A stretch of 64,000 bases of DNA from contig NZ_CP126242.1 of the NCBI RefSeq assembly GCF_030142045.1, positions 2,542,001-2,606,000 of the forward strand, written 5' to 3'. The notes under the pieces are model-generated. The model ran no database searches. It had not been told where the DNA came from and worked only from the letters and a program-made list of their open reading frames with translations. A program made the position numbers and the translations under genes. Source of the stretch: Arthrobacter sp. zg-Y919 (GTDB taxonomy: Bacteria; Actinomycetota; Actinomycetes; Actinomycetales; Micrococcaceae). Shown in pieces: positions 8,004 to 16,756 of this stretch. How positions within the stretch are numbered: the stretch's first letter is position 1; the number at the start of each line of letters is the position of its first letter.

Positions 8004-8812
8004 ACCGACCGTTGACGTGGGAAAATGGCGCCATGCCTGCCGCCTCCCGTCCCTCCTCTTCCGCCAACTCCGCCAACTCCGCCAACTCCGCCTCCGCTGT
8101 GGACGACCGCACTGAATCCGTGGAGTCCGCAGCCGGGGCAGCTGGGACCACATCCGCCGTCGACCCCGTTCCCGCCGTCGATCCCATTTCCGCCGTGGAC
8201 GCCACCGTCGATCCCGCGTCCGGTCCGCGCCGGGGCCGGCCGGGCCATGATCAGCAGACGGTGCTGAACGTGGCCGTGGATGTCTTCAACCGGCACGGCT
8301 ACGAAGCCACGTCGATGGGGATCCTCGCCGAAAACCTGGGCATCACGAAGTCGGCGATCTATCATCACGTGCCGTCCAAGGGCGATCTGCTCCGTCTGGC
8401 ACTGGACCACGCACTGGACGGTCTTGAGGCGGTGCTGGATGATCCGCAGGCGGCATCGGGTCCTGCGGATGTGCGGCTGGAGTTTGTCCTGCGCGGCACC
8501 ATCCAGGTGCTGACAGAGCGGTTGCCGTTCGTCACCCTGCTGCTGCGGCTGCGCGGCAACACCGAGATTGAGCGCAGTGCGCTGGCCCGGCGCCGGGAAT
8601 TCGACCACCGGGTGGCCGGGCTGGTGGAGGCGGCGCGGAGCGAGGGGTCCGTGCGCAGCGACATTGATCCCCGCACCACCACCCGGCTGCTGTTCGGCAC
8701 GATCAACTCGATCGTGGAGTGGTACAAACCCGGCGGACCGCTGCCTGCCCAGAAGCTCGCGGACAACATCATCACCATGGTCTTCGACGGGCTGCATACC
8801 CGACGGCAGTAA
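8000..8812 (+). CDS. paaR: TetR-family regulator, probable PaaR
   Basis: The TetR DNA-binding domain lies at about residues 75-125: DQQTVLNVAVDVFNRHGYEA, then TSMGILAENLGITKSAIYHHVPSKGDLL. An alpha-helical ligand-binding half follows. In Actinobacteria PaaR proteins of this type repress paa operons and release DNA on binding phenylacetyl-CoA; I infer that role from position in the paaI-paaK operon and from three matching palindromes. The GTG at 8000 overlaps the paaK stop (GTGA); an ATG at 8033 is an alternative, and neither has a strong ribosome site. Unusual: a low-complexity N-terminal extension of about 70 residues containing SANSANSAN (a 9-bp tandem repeat at about 8062-8090) and a repeated VDP/AVD pattern. 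Confidence 0.88.
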   Translation: MNRPLTWENGAMPAASRPSSSANSANSANSASAVDDRTESVESAAGAAGTTSAVDPVPAVDPISAVDATVDPASGPRRGRPGHDQQTVLNVAVDVFNRHGYEATSMGILAENLGITKSAIYHHVPSKGDLLRLALDHALDGLEAVLDDPQAASGPADVRLEFVLRGTIQVLTERLPFVTLLLRLRGNTEIERSALARRREFDHRVAGLVEAARSEGSVRSDIDPRTTTRLLFGTINSIVEWYKPGGPLPAQKLADNIITMVFDGLHTRRQ

Positions 8813-8871
8813 CGCTCGCCCGGCTAGCAGGAGGCGCAGTGCCTGACCGGCTGATACTTCCCGGCGTTACT
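8808..8871. terminator. Inverted repeat joining two convergent stop codons
   Basis: Arms AGTAACGC (8808-8815) and GCGTTACT (8864-8871) are perfectly complementary; each contains the stop codon of its gene (paaR and paaZ). Inside, CCGG/CCGG and CAGG/CCTG segments can extend the pairing. It may act as a bidirectional terminator. It lacks a T-run, so confidence is modest. Confidence 0.45.
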
Positions 8872-10942
8872 TCTCGACCAGGGTCAGCACGTCGTAAGTG
8901 GCCACCAGTTCGTCGTTCTGGTTGGTTAGCACGGCGTCCCAGGCCACCTCGCCGTAGTCGTCGGTTTCCCGGGGCGTGATCTTCTTGGCAGTCAGTGTGA
9001 CGCGGATGGAGTCCCCCGCCGCCACCGGCGTCAGGAACCGCAGGTTTTCCAGGCCGTAGTTAGCAAGCACGGGACCAGGGGCCGGATCCACGAACAGGCC
9101 CGCACCCCAGGACAGCAGCAGGTACCCGTGCGCCACGATGCCGGGGAAAAACGGATTCGCCTCAGCCGCTGCCGCGTCCGTATGGGCGTAGAACGTATCC
9201 CCCGTGGTCTCCGCAAAGGCCGCAATATCCTCGAGTGCCACTTCCCGCAGGTCCGACCGCACGGCGTCGCCCACCCGCAGCTCGCTGAGCGGTTTGCGGA
9301 ACGGATGTCCGGCGTCGAACCGGCGGTCGGCCCCGGAATGCCAGATGCCGGTGAGAGCCGTGAGCATGTTGGGTGAGCCCTGCACCGCGGTGCGCTGCAT
9401 GTAGTGCCGGACGGCGCGGATGCCGCCCAGTTCCTCGCCGCCGCCTGCCCGGCCCGGGCCGCCGTGGACCAGGTGCGGCACGGGCGAGCCGTGCCCGGTG
9501 GAGGACCGTGCGTCTTCCCGGTTCAGGAACAACACCCGCCCGTGATGTCCGGCTATGCCGGTGAGCAGTTCCCGGGCCACGTCCGGATCATTGGTGCAGA
9601 CCGTGGCGACCAGGGATCCGCCGCCGCGCGCGGCGAGGCGGACGGCGTCGGTGACGTCGGTGTAGCCCACCACCGAGGCCACCGGACCGAACGCTTCGAT
9701 GCTGTGCAGCGCATCGGCGTCGCTGTCCGGCCACGTCAGCAGCAGCGGTTCCATAAAGGCACCCTCCGGCGCGGGTCCCGTGCGTCCGTCCACCAGGACG
9801 ACGTCGGGCGCGTCCAGGGATCCCAGCGCCAGTTCCGCGCCGGCAGCCAGCATCCGCTGCACGGCGTTCCGGACGCTGTCCAGCTGCTCCCGGGAGGCCA
9901 GGGCGCCCATCGTGACGTTCTCCGCGCGCGGATGACCCAGGACCACGCGGCCGCGGATGCGTTCTGCGGCAGCGGCCACCACGTCATCCACGAGGCCCGC
10001 GGGAACAATGGCCCGGCGGATCGCGGTGCACTTCTGCCCGGCCTTGGCCGTGATCTCAGTGACCAGCGACCGGATAAACGCGTCGAACTCGGGGGTTCCG
10101 GGTACCGCGTCGGGGCCGAGGATGGCTGCATTCAGCGAATCCGTTTCCGCTGTGAACCGCACCCCGCCCGTGGCGATGCGGGGGTGCGACCGCAGCCGCT
10201 CCGCCGTATCAGCCGAACCGGTGAAAGAGACCATGTCCCGGTAGTCGAGGTGGTCCGGCAGGTCCCGCGCGGAACCCGAAACCAACTGCAGGGATCCGGC
10301 GGGGAGGATGCCGGCGTCCACAATCATCCGGACGGCTGCTGCCGTGATGTATCCCGTGGGGCTGGCTGGCTTGACGATGCTGGGCACCCCGGCAAGGAAC
10401 GCCGGCGCCAGTTTTTCCAGCATGCCCCAGACCGGGAAGTTGAAGGCGTTGATCTGCACGGCGACGCCCGGGATGCGGGTGTACAGGTGCTCGCCGAGAA
10501 ATGAGCCGTCCTTGGCGAGCTGTTCCGCGGCACCGTCGATAATCACGGTCGAGTTCGGCAGTTCCCGCCGGCCTTTGGACCCGTAGGCAAACAAGACACC
10601 GATGCCGCCGTCAATGTCCACCAGCGAGTCCGTCCGGGTGGCGCCGCTGCGGGCCGATACGGCGTACAGCTCGTCGCGCTGGGCGTTGAGGCGCACCGCC
10701 AGTTCCTTTAGCATCAGGGCACGCTGGTGAAAGGTGGATTTACCCAGTTCCGTCTGGCCCACGGTCCGGGCGTAGTCGACGGCGGCGGCGGTATCCAGGC
10801 CCTCGCTGCTCACCAGGACGAGCAGTTCACCGGTGCTGGCGTCATACACTTCCGTACCGCGCGGTCCGGCAGGATCGGGGGTCCACCAGGCGTCCCGGAT
10901 ATAGCTGGGAACCGTCTCAACGTCTATGGCCGTTGCCGTCAT
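8867..10942 (-). CDS. paaZ: Bifunctional oxepin-CoA hydrolase / 3-oxo-5,6-dehydrosuberyl-CoA semialdehyde dehydrogenase
   Basis: PaaZ opens the seven-membered oxepin-CoA ring and oxidises the resulting aldehyde. The 691-residue product has an N-terminal aldehyde dehydrogenase domain (about 1-520) with Glu266 and the nucleophile Cys305 in [13 protein letters not shown]-terminal MaoC-like R-hydratase domain (about 545-691) follows, with [19 protein letters not shown] and [13 protein letters not shown]. The start ATG at 10942 has AAAGG upstream and gives the standard N-terminus. The open frame extends 47 codons further, but that segment contains the operator at 11008-11027, so it is untranslated leader. 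The gene stands alone and converges with paaR. Confidence 0.96.
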   Translation of the reverse strand: MTATAIDVETVPSYIRDAWWTPDPAGPRGTEVYDASTGELLVLVSSEGLDTAAAVDYARTVGQTELGKSTFHQRALMLKELAVRLNAQRDELYAVSARSGATRTDSLVDIDGGIGVLFAYGSKGRRELPNSTVIIDGAAEQLAKDGSFLGEHLYTRIPGVAVQINAFNFPVWGMLEKLAPAFLAGVPSIVKPASPTGYITAAAVRMIVDAGILPAGSLQLVSGSARDLPDHLDYRDMVSFTGSADTAERLRSHPRIATGGVRFTAETDSLNAAILGPDAVPGTPEFDAFIRSLVTEITAKAGQKCTAIRRAIVPAGLVDDVVAAAAERIRGRVVLGHPRAENVTMGALASREQLDSVRNAVQRMLAAGAELALGSLDAPDVVLVDGRTGPAPEGAFMEPLLLTWPDSDADALHSIEAFGPVASVVGYTDVTDAVRLAARGGGSLVATVCTNDPDVARELLTGIAGHHGRVLFLNREDARSSTGHGSPVPHLVHGGPGRAGGGEELGGIRAVRHYMQRTAVQGSPNMLTALTGIWHSGADRRFDAGHPFRKPLSELRVGDAVRSDLREVALEDIAAFAETTGDTFYAHTDAAAAEANPFFPGIVAHGYLLLSWGAGLFVDPAPGPVLANYGLENLRFLTPVAAGDSIRVTLTAKKITPRETDDYGEVAWDAVLTNQNDELVATYDVLTLVEK

Positions 10943-11007
10943 TTTCGGGCCTTTCGCAGCAGGGAAAGCCGCAGCCAGCCTCCGGAGGCACCCTCGCCTG
11001 CACGGAT

Positions 11008-11027
11008 TACTGACCATGCGGTCGGTA
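11008..11027. promoter_or_regulatory. Putative PaaR operator upstream of paaZ
   Basis: The palindrome TACTGACCATGCGGTCGGTA matches its reverse complement at 14 of 20 positions, with perfect TACYGACC and GGTCRGTA half-sites. It lies 66-85 nt before the paaZ start and shares TACTGACC with the paaA site. Confidence 0.72.
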
Positions 11028-11186
11028 TCTCGCCAGCGTAGCGGAAAGCTTCCCCTGCCACATCTGTCCACCCCCTGGATCATGGCCGCCTTCGTGGGCC
11101 CTGAGTGGTCGTGTGTCGTGGTTGCCGCCCGCTGCGCACTGCGACAGACTCGTGCCTAACCGCTGTACCCGCTGCAAAGGAGCACA

Positions 11187-12158
11187 ATGATGAGCCCCAT
11201 TCCCGCACTGTCCCGCCGTTTGGCCGTTCTGGTTCTGGGCAGCGCCGCCTTCTTGGCGGGCGGCGCCGCCCCGGCCGCCGCCGTCGGCCAGGGATCCGAG
11301 TCCCGTGGCGGACACTCAGCGGAACACCGCGGCGGGAACGGCCACGGGAATGGCCATGGGAATGGCAGCGGGCGGGGAAACAGCGGCGTCGATTATGTTG
11401 CGTTCGGTGATTCGTATGCCTCCGGCTACGGCGGCGGACCGGTGCTGGACGCGTGCGGCCGGACCGCCCAGGGCTACCCCGCTCTCCTGGATGCCCAAAA
11501 CCGGGTGGAGCTCGACGGCGACGTCACCTGCGCGGGCGCGACCGCCCTGACGACGCCGCCCGCAGCACCCGCCGGACCGGTGGACCTGCCCGAGCAGATT
11601 GACGACGCCGAGGCCCGCGGCCTCCTGACTAAACAGACCGACGCCGTCACCGTCACGATTGGCGGCAATGACGTGAGGTTCGGTTCCGTGGTGGCCGCCT
11701 GTGCCGGCGCACAGCTGCCGGCCACCTGCGCTCCCGCCATCGAGCAGACGGCAGCATATGCACGAAACGTCCTGGCGCCGGAGCTGGCAGAACAGTTTGC
11801 CCGGATCACTGAGCTGGCTCCGAAGGCGACCCTGGTGGTGACCGGTTACCCGTACCTGTTCGAGGCCGGCACCCCCGGACCGCTCAGTGCCCAGGCGCAG
11901 GCTCTCTTCAACGAGGGAACCGACGCCCTGAACGCGGTCCTCGAGGAGCAGGTTCCGCGTGGCGGGGTGTTCGTGGACGTGGTGGACGAGTTTGCCGGGC
12001 ACGGTGTTGGTTCCACTGATTCCTGGATCCTCTTCGAGGGTGGACAGTTCGATCTGCACCCGACGGAGACGGGTTACCGGGAGGGCTACACCGCAGCCAT
12101 CCTCGAGGACGCGGGGCGCGCATTCGGGGCGGACTGCCGTGGAGGGAACCGCCGGTAG
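11187..12158 (+). CDS. Secreted SGNH/GDSL hydrolase (lipase/esterase-like)
   Basis: A 323-residue exported esterase-like protein. Residues 1-33 form a Sec signal peptide (basic start, hydrophobic LAVLVLGSAAFLAGG, then APAAA). A Gly/His/Asn-rich linker (GGNGHGNGHGNGSGRGNSG) precedes the catalytic domain. Block I is VAFGDSYASGYG with the nucleophile Ser; VTIGGNDVRFG is block III with Gly-Asn-Asp; DLHPTETGY supplies the catalytic Asp and His. This resembles the actinobacterial SGNH lipases represented by Streptomyces enzymes, with Cys residues that may form disulfides. AAAGGAG precedes tandem ATG codons at 11187 and 11190; either could start. Substrate unknown. Confidence 0.88.
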   Translation: MMSPIPALSRRLAVLVLGSAAFLAGGAAPAAAVGQGSESRGGHSAEHRGGNGHGNGHGNGSGRGNSGVDYVAFGDSYASGYGGGPVLDACGRTAQGYPALLDAQNRVELDGDVTCAGATALTTPPAAPAGPVDLPEQIDDAEARGLLTKQTDAVTVTIGGNDVRFGSVVAACAGAQLPATCAPAIEQTAAYARNVLAPELAEQFARITELAPKATLVVTGYPYLFEAGTPGPLSAQAQALFNEGTDALNAVLEEQVPRGGVFVDVVDEFAGHGVGSTDSWILFEGGQFDLHPTETGYREGYTAAILEDAGRAFGADCRGGNRR

Positions 12159-12180
12159 CGGCCACACCGCAGAGGGCCAC

Positions 12181-12222
12181 CGGCGGCAGCCCTCAAGACG
12201 CCGGCGGCAGCCCTCAGGACAC
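12181..12222. repeat. 21-bp tandem duplication between convergent genes
   Basis: Two adjacent 21-bp copies beginning CGGCGGCAGCCCTCA (12181 and 12202) differ at two or three positions. The second runs into the 3' end of the FAD oxidase gene. No function visible. Confidence 0.5.
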
Positions 12223-13596
12223 CGGCACCGGCACCGCGTGGCCGAACCGGAACAGGTTCTGCGGATCGTAGGTGGCCTTGGCCGCCTGCAACCGCCGAAG
12301 AACCTCCGGGTCCCAGGCGGGTTGGACTCCTGACTCCGTGCGTACGTGTCCACGCAGGTTGATAAGCGCCCCTGCGGTGTACGGTTCGACGGCGGCGTCG
12401 AGCCTCTCCAAAGCCGCTGCAGTGGCGTCCGCAACCGGCGGAACGTTCAGCCCCAGGGAGTAGAGGTTAAATCCTGCCCCGCGGCCGGATACCGCGTCCT
12501 CGACCGGAGGATCCAGCGCCAGGGCACCACCCATCAGCCGGATCTCCGTCATCATCAAGGGAGTATCCGATCCCGGCCCCACCTGCTCCAGCAGGGCGTC
12601 TGCCAGGCCCTCGGGCAAGGAACCCAGCAGCGAGCCGCTGTCCAGGCTTGGCACCGGCTCATCCGGGTCCATGTGGATGCTGTCCACTGCCCCGTAGTCC
12701 ATCGGCCCGGCCGTATCCATCATCGGCTCGGATACATGCCTCATGGGTTCCAGCAGCATATTGCCGCTTTCCGGGCTGCCGAACAGCGCGAACCGCAGAT
12801 GCACCGGAGCGGTTCCGCGCAGCTCCTCGGGCAGGAACGGAACATCCGGCAGGTGCAGGAAGGCCAGGGACGCCGAGGCGTCGCTCGGCAGCTGGGCGGT
12901 CCAGGCGCGGAAGGCATCGAGGACCTCCGGACCTGAGTCTTCCGGATACATGATGCCGCCGCCGTAGAACTCCCGGAACGGGGTCAGCCCAAGCGTCATG
13001 GACGTGATGACGCCGAAATTACCCTTGCCGCCGCGCAGCGCCGCGAACAACTCGGCGTCCTCGCTGTTTCCGGCTTCGAGATGCCGCAGCGTGCCGTCGG
13101 GGGTGACCACGTCAAGGGCCTGCACGTGGTCGCTGGCGAATCCCAATGCCCGGCCCATCAGCGGCAGCCCTCCGCCGGACGCGTAGCCGACCACACCGAC
13201 CGTTCCGGAAGATCCATGCGGGCCAGTGAGCCCGAGCAGCACGGTCCGTTCCAGCACCGACCGCCAGCGCACCCCGGCACCTACGGTGACCGTGCCGGCG
13301 TCGGCGTCCACCGCCAGGTCCTGCAGCCGGGAGGTATTGATCAGCAGGCCCTCCTCCATCGCTGCCGCGGCACCGTGCCCGGTCGCCTGCATGCCCACGG
13401 GAACGCCACGCTGCGCTGCCCAGCGGACCGCATTGCGCACGTCCTCGGAGTCGACGGCACCCAGCACGGCGTCGGGCCGCTGGACCACCGAGGGGTTGAA
13501 TCCAGCGGTGCCGTCGGCGTATCCGGGGCCGCCGAGGCGGTCCAGCGGGCCATGCACCACACGGCGGAGGGCTTCAAGGTCTGCATCCTGGAGCAT
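12214..13596 (-). CDS. FAD-binding oxidoreductase, berberine-bridge-enzyme type
   Basis: A 460-residue flavoprotein with an N-terminal FAD_binding_4 (PCMH) domain and the C-terminal BBE motif (YDPQNLFRFGH). Members oxidise sugars, alcohols or alkaloid-like substrates with O2 or other acceptors. The His in ATGHGAA is the likely 8-alpha-histidyl FAD attachment site. The second attachment site of bicovalent enzymes (Cys in a GxCxTVG pattern) appears as GSSGTVGVVGYASGGG, with Ser in place of Cys, so a single covalent bond is expected. No signal peptide is seen, implying a cytoplasmic enzyme. The gene stands alone, converging with the SGNH hydrolase. The substrate cannot be deduced. Confidence 0.85.
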   Translation of the reverse strand: MLQDADLEALRRVVHGPLDRLGGPGYADGTAGFNPSVVQRPDAVLGAVDSEDVRNAVRWAAQRGVPVGMQATGHGAAAAMEEGLLINTSRLQDLAVDADAGTVTVGAGVRWRSVLERTVLLGLTGPHGSSGTVGVVGYASGGGLPLMGRALGFASDHVQALDVVTPDGTLRHLEAGNSEDAELFAALRGGKGNFGVITSMTLGLTPFREFYGGGIMYPEDSGPEVLDAFRAWTAQLPSDASASLAFLHLPDVPFLPEELRGTAPVHLRFALFGSPESGNMLLEPMRHVSEPMMDTAGPMDYGAVDSIHMDPDEPVPSLDSGSLLGSLPEGLADALLEQVGPGSDTPLMMTEIRLMGGALALDPPVEDAVSGRGAGFNLYSLGLNVPPVADATAAALERLDAAVEPYTAGALINLRGHVRTESGVQPAWDPEVLRRLQAAKATYDPQNLFRFGHAVPVPVS

Positions 13597-13757
13597 GGGA
13601 TTCTCCCGATCGACAGGGCAGGCCTGACAGGAGGCGTCGCGGCCTGCGTGGAGCTTGGGCTTAGACGTTAAGCACAGCCCGCCCGTTCCGGTCTACCCCT
13701 GCCGCGGATTTCCATATCTTCCTGCGGCAAATACCGCAGGCCGCGCGGCCGGGATTG

Positions 13758-14831
13758 TCAGGAGTCGCCGGCGAGGACTTCCTCGAGATCGAACTTCACC
13801 GGCTCCTCCAGCTGCCCGTAGGTGCAGGATTCCGGGGTGCGGTCCGGCCGCCAGCGGGAAAACTGAGCCACATGGCGGAACCGTTCCCCCTCCATATGGT
13901 CATAACGCACCTCGATTACCCGTTCCGGGCGCAGCGGGACGAAGGAGAAGTCCTTCTTCCCGTTCCAGCGGCTGCCCTCGGAGTTACGCGGGGTGCGGTT
14001 GCCCTTCTCCTGCTCCCCTTCGGCCCAGGGATGCCCTTCCTCGACGGCGACCAGAGACTGGAGCTCCTCGAACAGCTCCCGGCGCCGGTCCATGGAGAAG
14101 GAACTTGCCGCGCCCACGTTCACCAGCACGCCGTCGTCGTTGTAGAGGCCCAGCAGCAGCGAACCGATGAGGTCCGGCCCGCTTTTGTGCACCCGGTAGC
14201 CCGCGAGCACGCAGTCGGCGGTGCGCTCATGCTTGAGTTTGGCCATGGTGCGCTTGTTGGGTGAGTACGGAGCGTCCAGGGGTTTGGCCACGATCCCGTC
14301 CAGCCCGGCGCCTTCGAAGCGGGCGAACCAGTCCTGCGCGCGGTCCGCGTCGTCGGTGGCGGCGGTGACGGAGACCGGCGCCTCCGCCGTTTTCAGGGCC
14401 TGCACCAGGGCTTCCCGGCGCTCGGAAAACGGGCGGTCGCGGTAGTCGGTGTCACCCAGTGCCAGCAGGTCGAAGGCCACGAACCGGACCGGGGTTTCCT
14501 CAGCGAGCAGTTTAACCCGGCTGGCGGCGGGATGGATGCGCTGCTGGAGCAGTTCGAAATCGAGCCGCTTTCCGTCCGGGGCCACCATCACGATTTCGCC
14601 GTCCACCACGCACCGCTCGGGAAGATTCGCGCGGAGGGCGTCGACGAGTTCCGGGAAGTACCGTGTCATCGGCTTTTCGTTCCGGGAGCCGATTTCGACG
14701 TCGTCGCCGTCCCGGAAAATGATGGACCGGAACCCGTCCCACTTTGGTTCGTAGAGGTAGTCCCCGCGGGGCAGGGCACTGACGGGTTTGGCCAGCATCG
14801 GGGCAATCGGAGGCATCACCGGAAGATCCAT
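13758..14831 (-). CDS. ligC: ATP-dependent DNA ligase, LigC type
   Basis: A 357-residue nucleotidyltransferase that seals nicks using ATP, separate from the NAD-dependent replicative ligase. Motif I EPKWDGFRS carries the AMP-accepting Lys30. Further ligase motifs are VDGEIVMV, FVAFDLLALG (III), GLDGIVAKPLDAPY (IV) and KLKHERTADCVLAGYR (V). An OB-fold domain follows (about residues 225-357). No polymerase or nuclease domain is fused, which matches LigC rather than LigD; no Ku gene is present in the window. The ATG at 14831 is used because it yields the normal N-terminus MDLPVMPPIAPMLA. The upstream alpha/beta hydrolase ends 10 nt before it, so the two are probably co-transcribed. Confidence 0.9.
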   Translation of the reverse strand: MDLPVMPPIAPMLAKPVSALPRGDYLYEPKWDGFRSIIFRDGDDVEIGSRNEKPMTRYFPELVDALRANLPERCVVDGEIVMVAPDGKRLDFELLQQRIHPAASRVKLLAEETPVRFVAFDLLALGDTDYRDRPFSERREALVQALKTAEAPVSVTAATDDADRAQDWFARFEGAGLDGIVAKPLDAPYSPNKRTMAKLKHERTADCVLAGYRVHKSGPDLIGSLLLGLYNDDGVLVNVGAASSFSMDRRRELFEELQSLVAVEEGHPWAEGEQEKGNRTPRNSEGSRWNGKKDFSFVPLRPERVIEVRYDHMEGERFRHVAQFSRWRPDRTPESCTYGQLEEPVKFDLEEVLAGDS

Positions 14832-14841
14832 GTGCCCATTC

Positions 14842-15393
14842 TTATCCGATTGCGGGCCGTTCCCCCAGCCCTGCGGTGAAGGCGGTGAACAGGTCGCGGC
14901 CCTGCTGCCAGGACCCCACACCGCTCTTTTCGTTGATGTGGGCCACCTCGCCGGCATCGATGACGGGCACGTTCCAGGCTGCGGCCATGCTCCGTGCCGC
15001 GGGCAGGGCGCAATAGGGGTCGCTCTGGCTGGCAATCAGCAGGCCGGGAACGGGCAGTTCCTCCATCCGCGGATTCCGGAATGTTTCAACAACTTGCGGG
15101 AAGGAGGCAGCAACGGGATCCGGCGGGCTGACCAGGAACGCGCCGCGGGCGCCGTCGGGGTTCCGATGCAGCCATTCCACTGCGGCCAGGCAGCCGAGGC
15201 TGTGCGCAACGAGGACCGTCTGCCCGTTCCGCGCTCCGGCGGACCGGTCCAGGGCAGCCATCCAGTCCTCCAGATCGGGTTCGTCCCACGACGACGGCGA
15301 GATGCGGGTGGCATCGGGCAGCTCTGCCTCCCAGCGGCTTTGCCACTGCTCCGGCGGTGAGCCCTGGTAGCCCGGGATTATGGTGATGTGCAT
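14842..15393 (-). CDS. Alpha/beta hydrolase, RBBP9/YdeN family
   Basis: A small serine hydrolase of 183 residues. The N-terminal strand ITIIPGYQGSPPEQWQSRWE and the nucleophile elbow VAHSLGCLAAVEW (G/A-H-S-L-G) are characteristic of RBBP9/YdeN proteins. The acid lies near ASQSDPYCAL, and the His in GEVAHINEKSGVGSW completes the triad. Activity on a natural substrate is unknown. The ATG at 15393 follows AGGAAGC at acceptable spacing. It is divergent from the luciferase-like gene with 71 nt between the starts and probably forms an operon with the DNA ligase gene. Confidence 0.85.
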   Translation of the reverse strand: MHITIIPGYQGSPPEQWQSRWEAELPDATRISPSSWDEPDLEDWMAALDRSAGARNGQTVLVAHSLGCLAAVEWLHRNPDGARGAFLVSPPDPVAASFPQVVETFRNPRMEELPVPGLLIASQSDPYCALPAARSMAAAWNVPVIDAGEVAHINEKSGVGSWQQGRDLFTAFTAGLGERPAIG

Positions 15394-15464
15394 TGGAGCT
15401 GCTTCCTTTCGCTGTCCTGCATGTGAGCGGGAATACTGCCGACCGCTCCGGCGCTGGAGCTGAT

Positions 15465-16484
15465 ATGAAGAAAATAGGGTTCCTGTCCTTCGGACATTAC
15501 CGGAATGCGATTGGGTCGCTGACCCCTTCTGCGGGGGACGCACTGCGTCAGCAGGTTGAGTTGACCGTGGCTGCGGAAGAGATCGGGGTGGACGGTGCCT
15601 ATCTGCGGGTCCACCACTTCGCACCGCAGTTCTCCGCACCGTTCCCGCTGCTCGCGGCTATGGCCGCCCGGACCAGCCGGATCGAGCTGGGCACCGGCGT
15701 GATCGACATGCGTTACATGAATCCGATTGGAATGGCCGAAGATGCTGCAGCCACCGATCTGATCAGCGCCGGACGGCTGCAGCTGGGCATCAGCCGGGGA
15801 TCCCCCGAGCCGGCCCTGCGCGGTTATGAGTCCTTCGGCTACGTTCCCGGTCCGGATTCCTCCGACGCCGAGATGGCCCGGCAGCACACGGAAGTCTTCC
15901 GGGCCGCCATAGCCGGAGCAGGTGTGGCGCAGGCCGATCCGGCCATGACCGGCAGCACCGGCGCCATGGCCGTCGACCCCCTCTCCCCCGGTCTCCCCGG
16001 CCGCATCTGGTGGGGGTCCGGCACCCGGGCCACCGCCAAATGGACCGGAGAGCAGGGCATGAACCTCATGAGCTCCACCCTCCTCACCGAAGACACCGGT
16101 GTGCCGTTCGATCAGCTGCAGGCCGAGCAGATCGCCGTGTACCGGCAGGCGTGGGCCGACGCCGGGCATCAGGGCACACCGCGTGTGTCCGTCAGCCGCA
16201 GCATCATTCCCCTGGTGACCGAGGCGGACCGGCGGTACTTCGGGCTCCGTGCCCAGGCCGAAGGCCGCGACCAGGTGGGCCACCTAGACGGCGACCTGGC
16301 CCGGTTCGGCAAGAGCTACATCGGCGAACCGGACGTCATCGCCGCGGAACTGGCTGCGGATGCCGCCGTTCAGGAAGCGGATACGGTCCTGGTGACCGTG
16401 CCGAACCAGCTGGGCGTGGACTACAACGCGCAGCTGCTGGAAAGCATCGTCAAGCTCGTGGCACCGGGGGCCGGCTGGCGGTAA
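15465..16484 (+). CDS. Luciferase-like (LLM class) flavin-dependent oxidoreductase
   Basis: A 339-residue TIM-barrel monooxygenase that uses reduced flavin (FMN or F420) supplied by another enzyme. Visible family features are the N-terminal strand KKIGFLSFGHY, the region RVHHFAPQFSAPFPLLAAMAARTSRIELGTGV, and DLISAGRLQLGISRGSP. The ATG at 15465 has GGAG upstream. The substrate is not predictable. The gene is followed by the window's longest gene-free stretch. Confidence 0.87.
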   Translation: MKKIGFLSFGHYRNAIGSLTPSAGDALRQQVELTVAAEEIGVDGAYLRVHHFAPQFSAPFPLLAAMAARTSRIELGTGVIDMRYMNPIGMAEDAAATDLISAGRLQLGISRGSPEPALRGYESFGYVPGPDSSDAEMARQHTEVFRAAIAGAGVAQADPAMTGSTGAMAVDPLSPGLPGRIWWGSGTRATAKWTGEQGMNLMSSTLLTEDTGVPFDQLQAEQIAVYRQAWADAGHQGTPRVSVSRSIIPLVTEADRRYFGLRAQAEGRDQVGHLDGDLARFGKSYIGEPDVIAAELAADAAVQEADTVLVTVPNQLGVDYNAQLLESIVKLVAPGAGWR

Positions 16485-16540
16485 GCCGGTCCCGGGGGTG
16501 CCCCCCCCCAGCGGTCTGGAACCTTGGCACCTTCGGGGCC

Positions 16541-16603
16541 TGGATCCGGCGGCAACGAAATTCCCCGCTCGCAGAGCTCGTGGAGAATATTAAAGCCGCC
16601 TCC
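16541..16603. repeat. Dispersed 63-bp palindromic element, copy 1
   Basis: It matches 57 of 63 bases of the copy at 41027-41089; four of the six differences are consecutive (16581-16584). The ends GGCGGC and GCCGCC are complementary. Inside, AAATTCC can pair with the AATATT side, and GCTCGCAGAGC forms a central hairpin. It begins 57 nt after the stop codon of a rightward gene; copy 2 has the same placement, 50 nt after trkA. Confidence 0.8.
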
Positions 16604-16611
16604 TCCAGGCC

Positions 16612-16756
16612 CCTTCGTGCGTCCGGCACCTTTCGCCATGCCCTCGTGGGTCCGCTGCTTCCCGCCCGCCTTGGGGTGTGCGTCGACTCCTGCCAAACCC
16701 CTTCGTGGGTCCGTCTCCTCCCGGCGCCTTCGTGCGTCCGTCACCTTCGTGCGTCC
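16612..16756. repeat. Five degenerate CCTTCGTGCGTCC direct repeats
   Basis: Units start at 16612, 16642, 16700, 16727 and 16744. Three match CCTTCGTGCGTCC exactly and two have CGTGGGTCC. Spacing is irregular (30, 58, 27 and 17 nt). The last two units form a 17-bp tandem pair with TCA between them. No function known. Confidence 0.7.

Noticed and set aside
16501..16509. C9 homopolymer possibly marking a frameshift or phase-variable tract
   Set aside because: It lies 16 nt beyond a normal stop codon in non-coding DNA, so no gene is affected; it could be a sequencing artefact.
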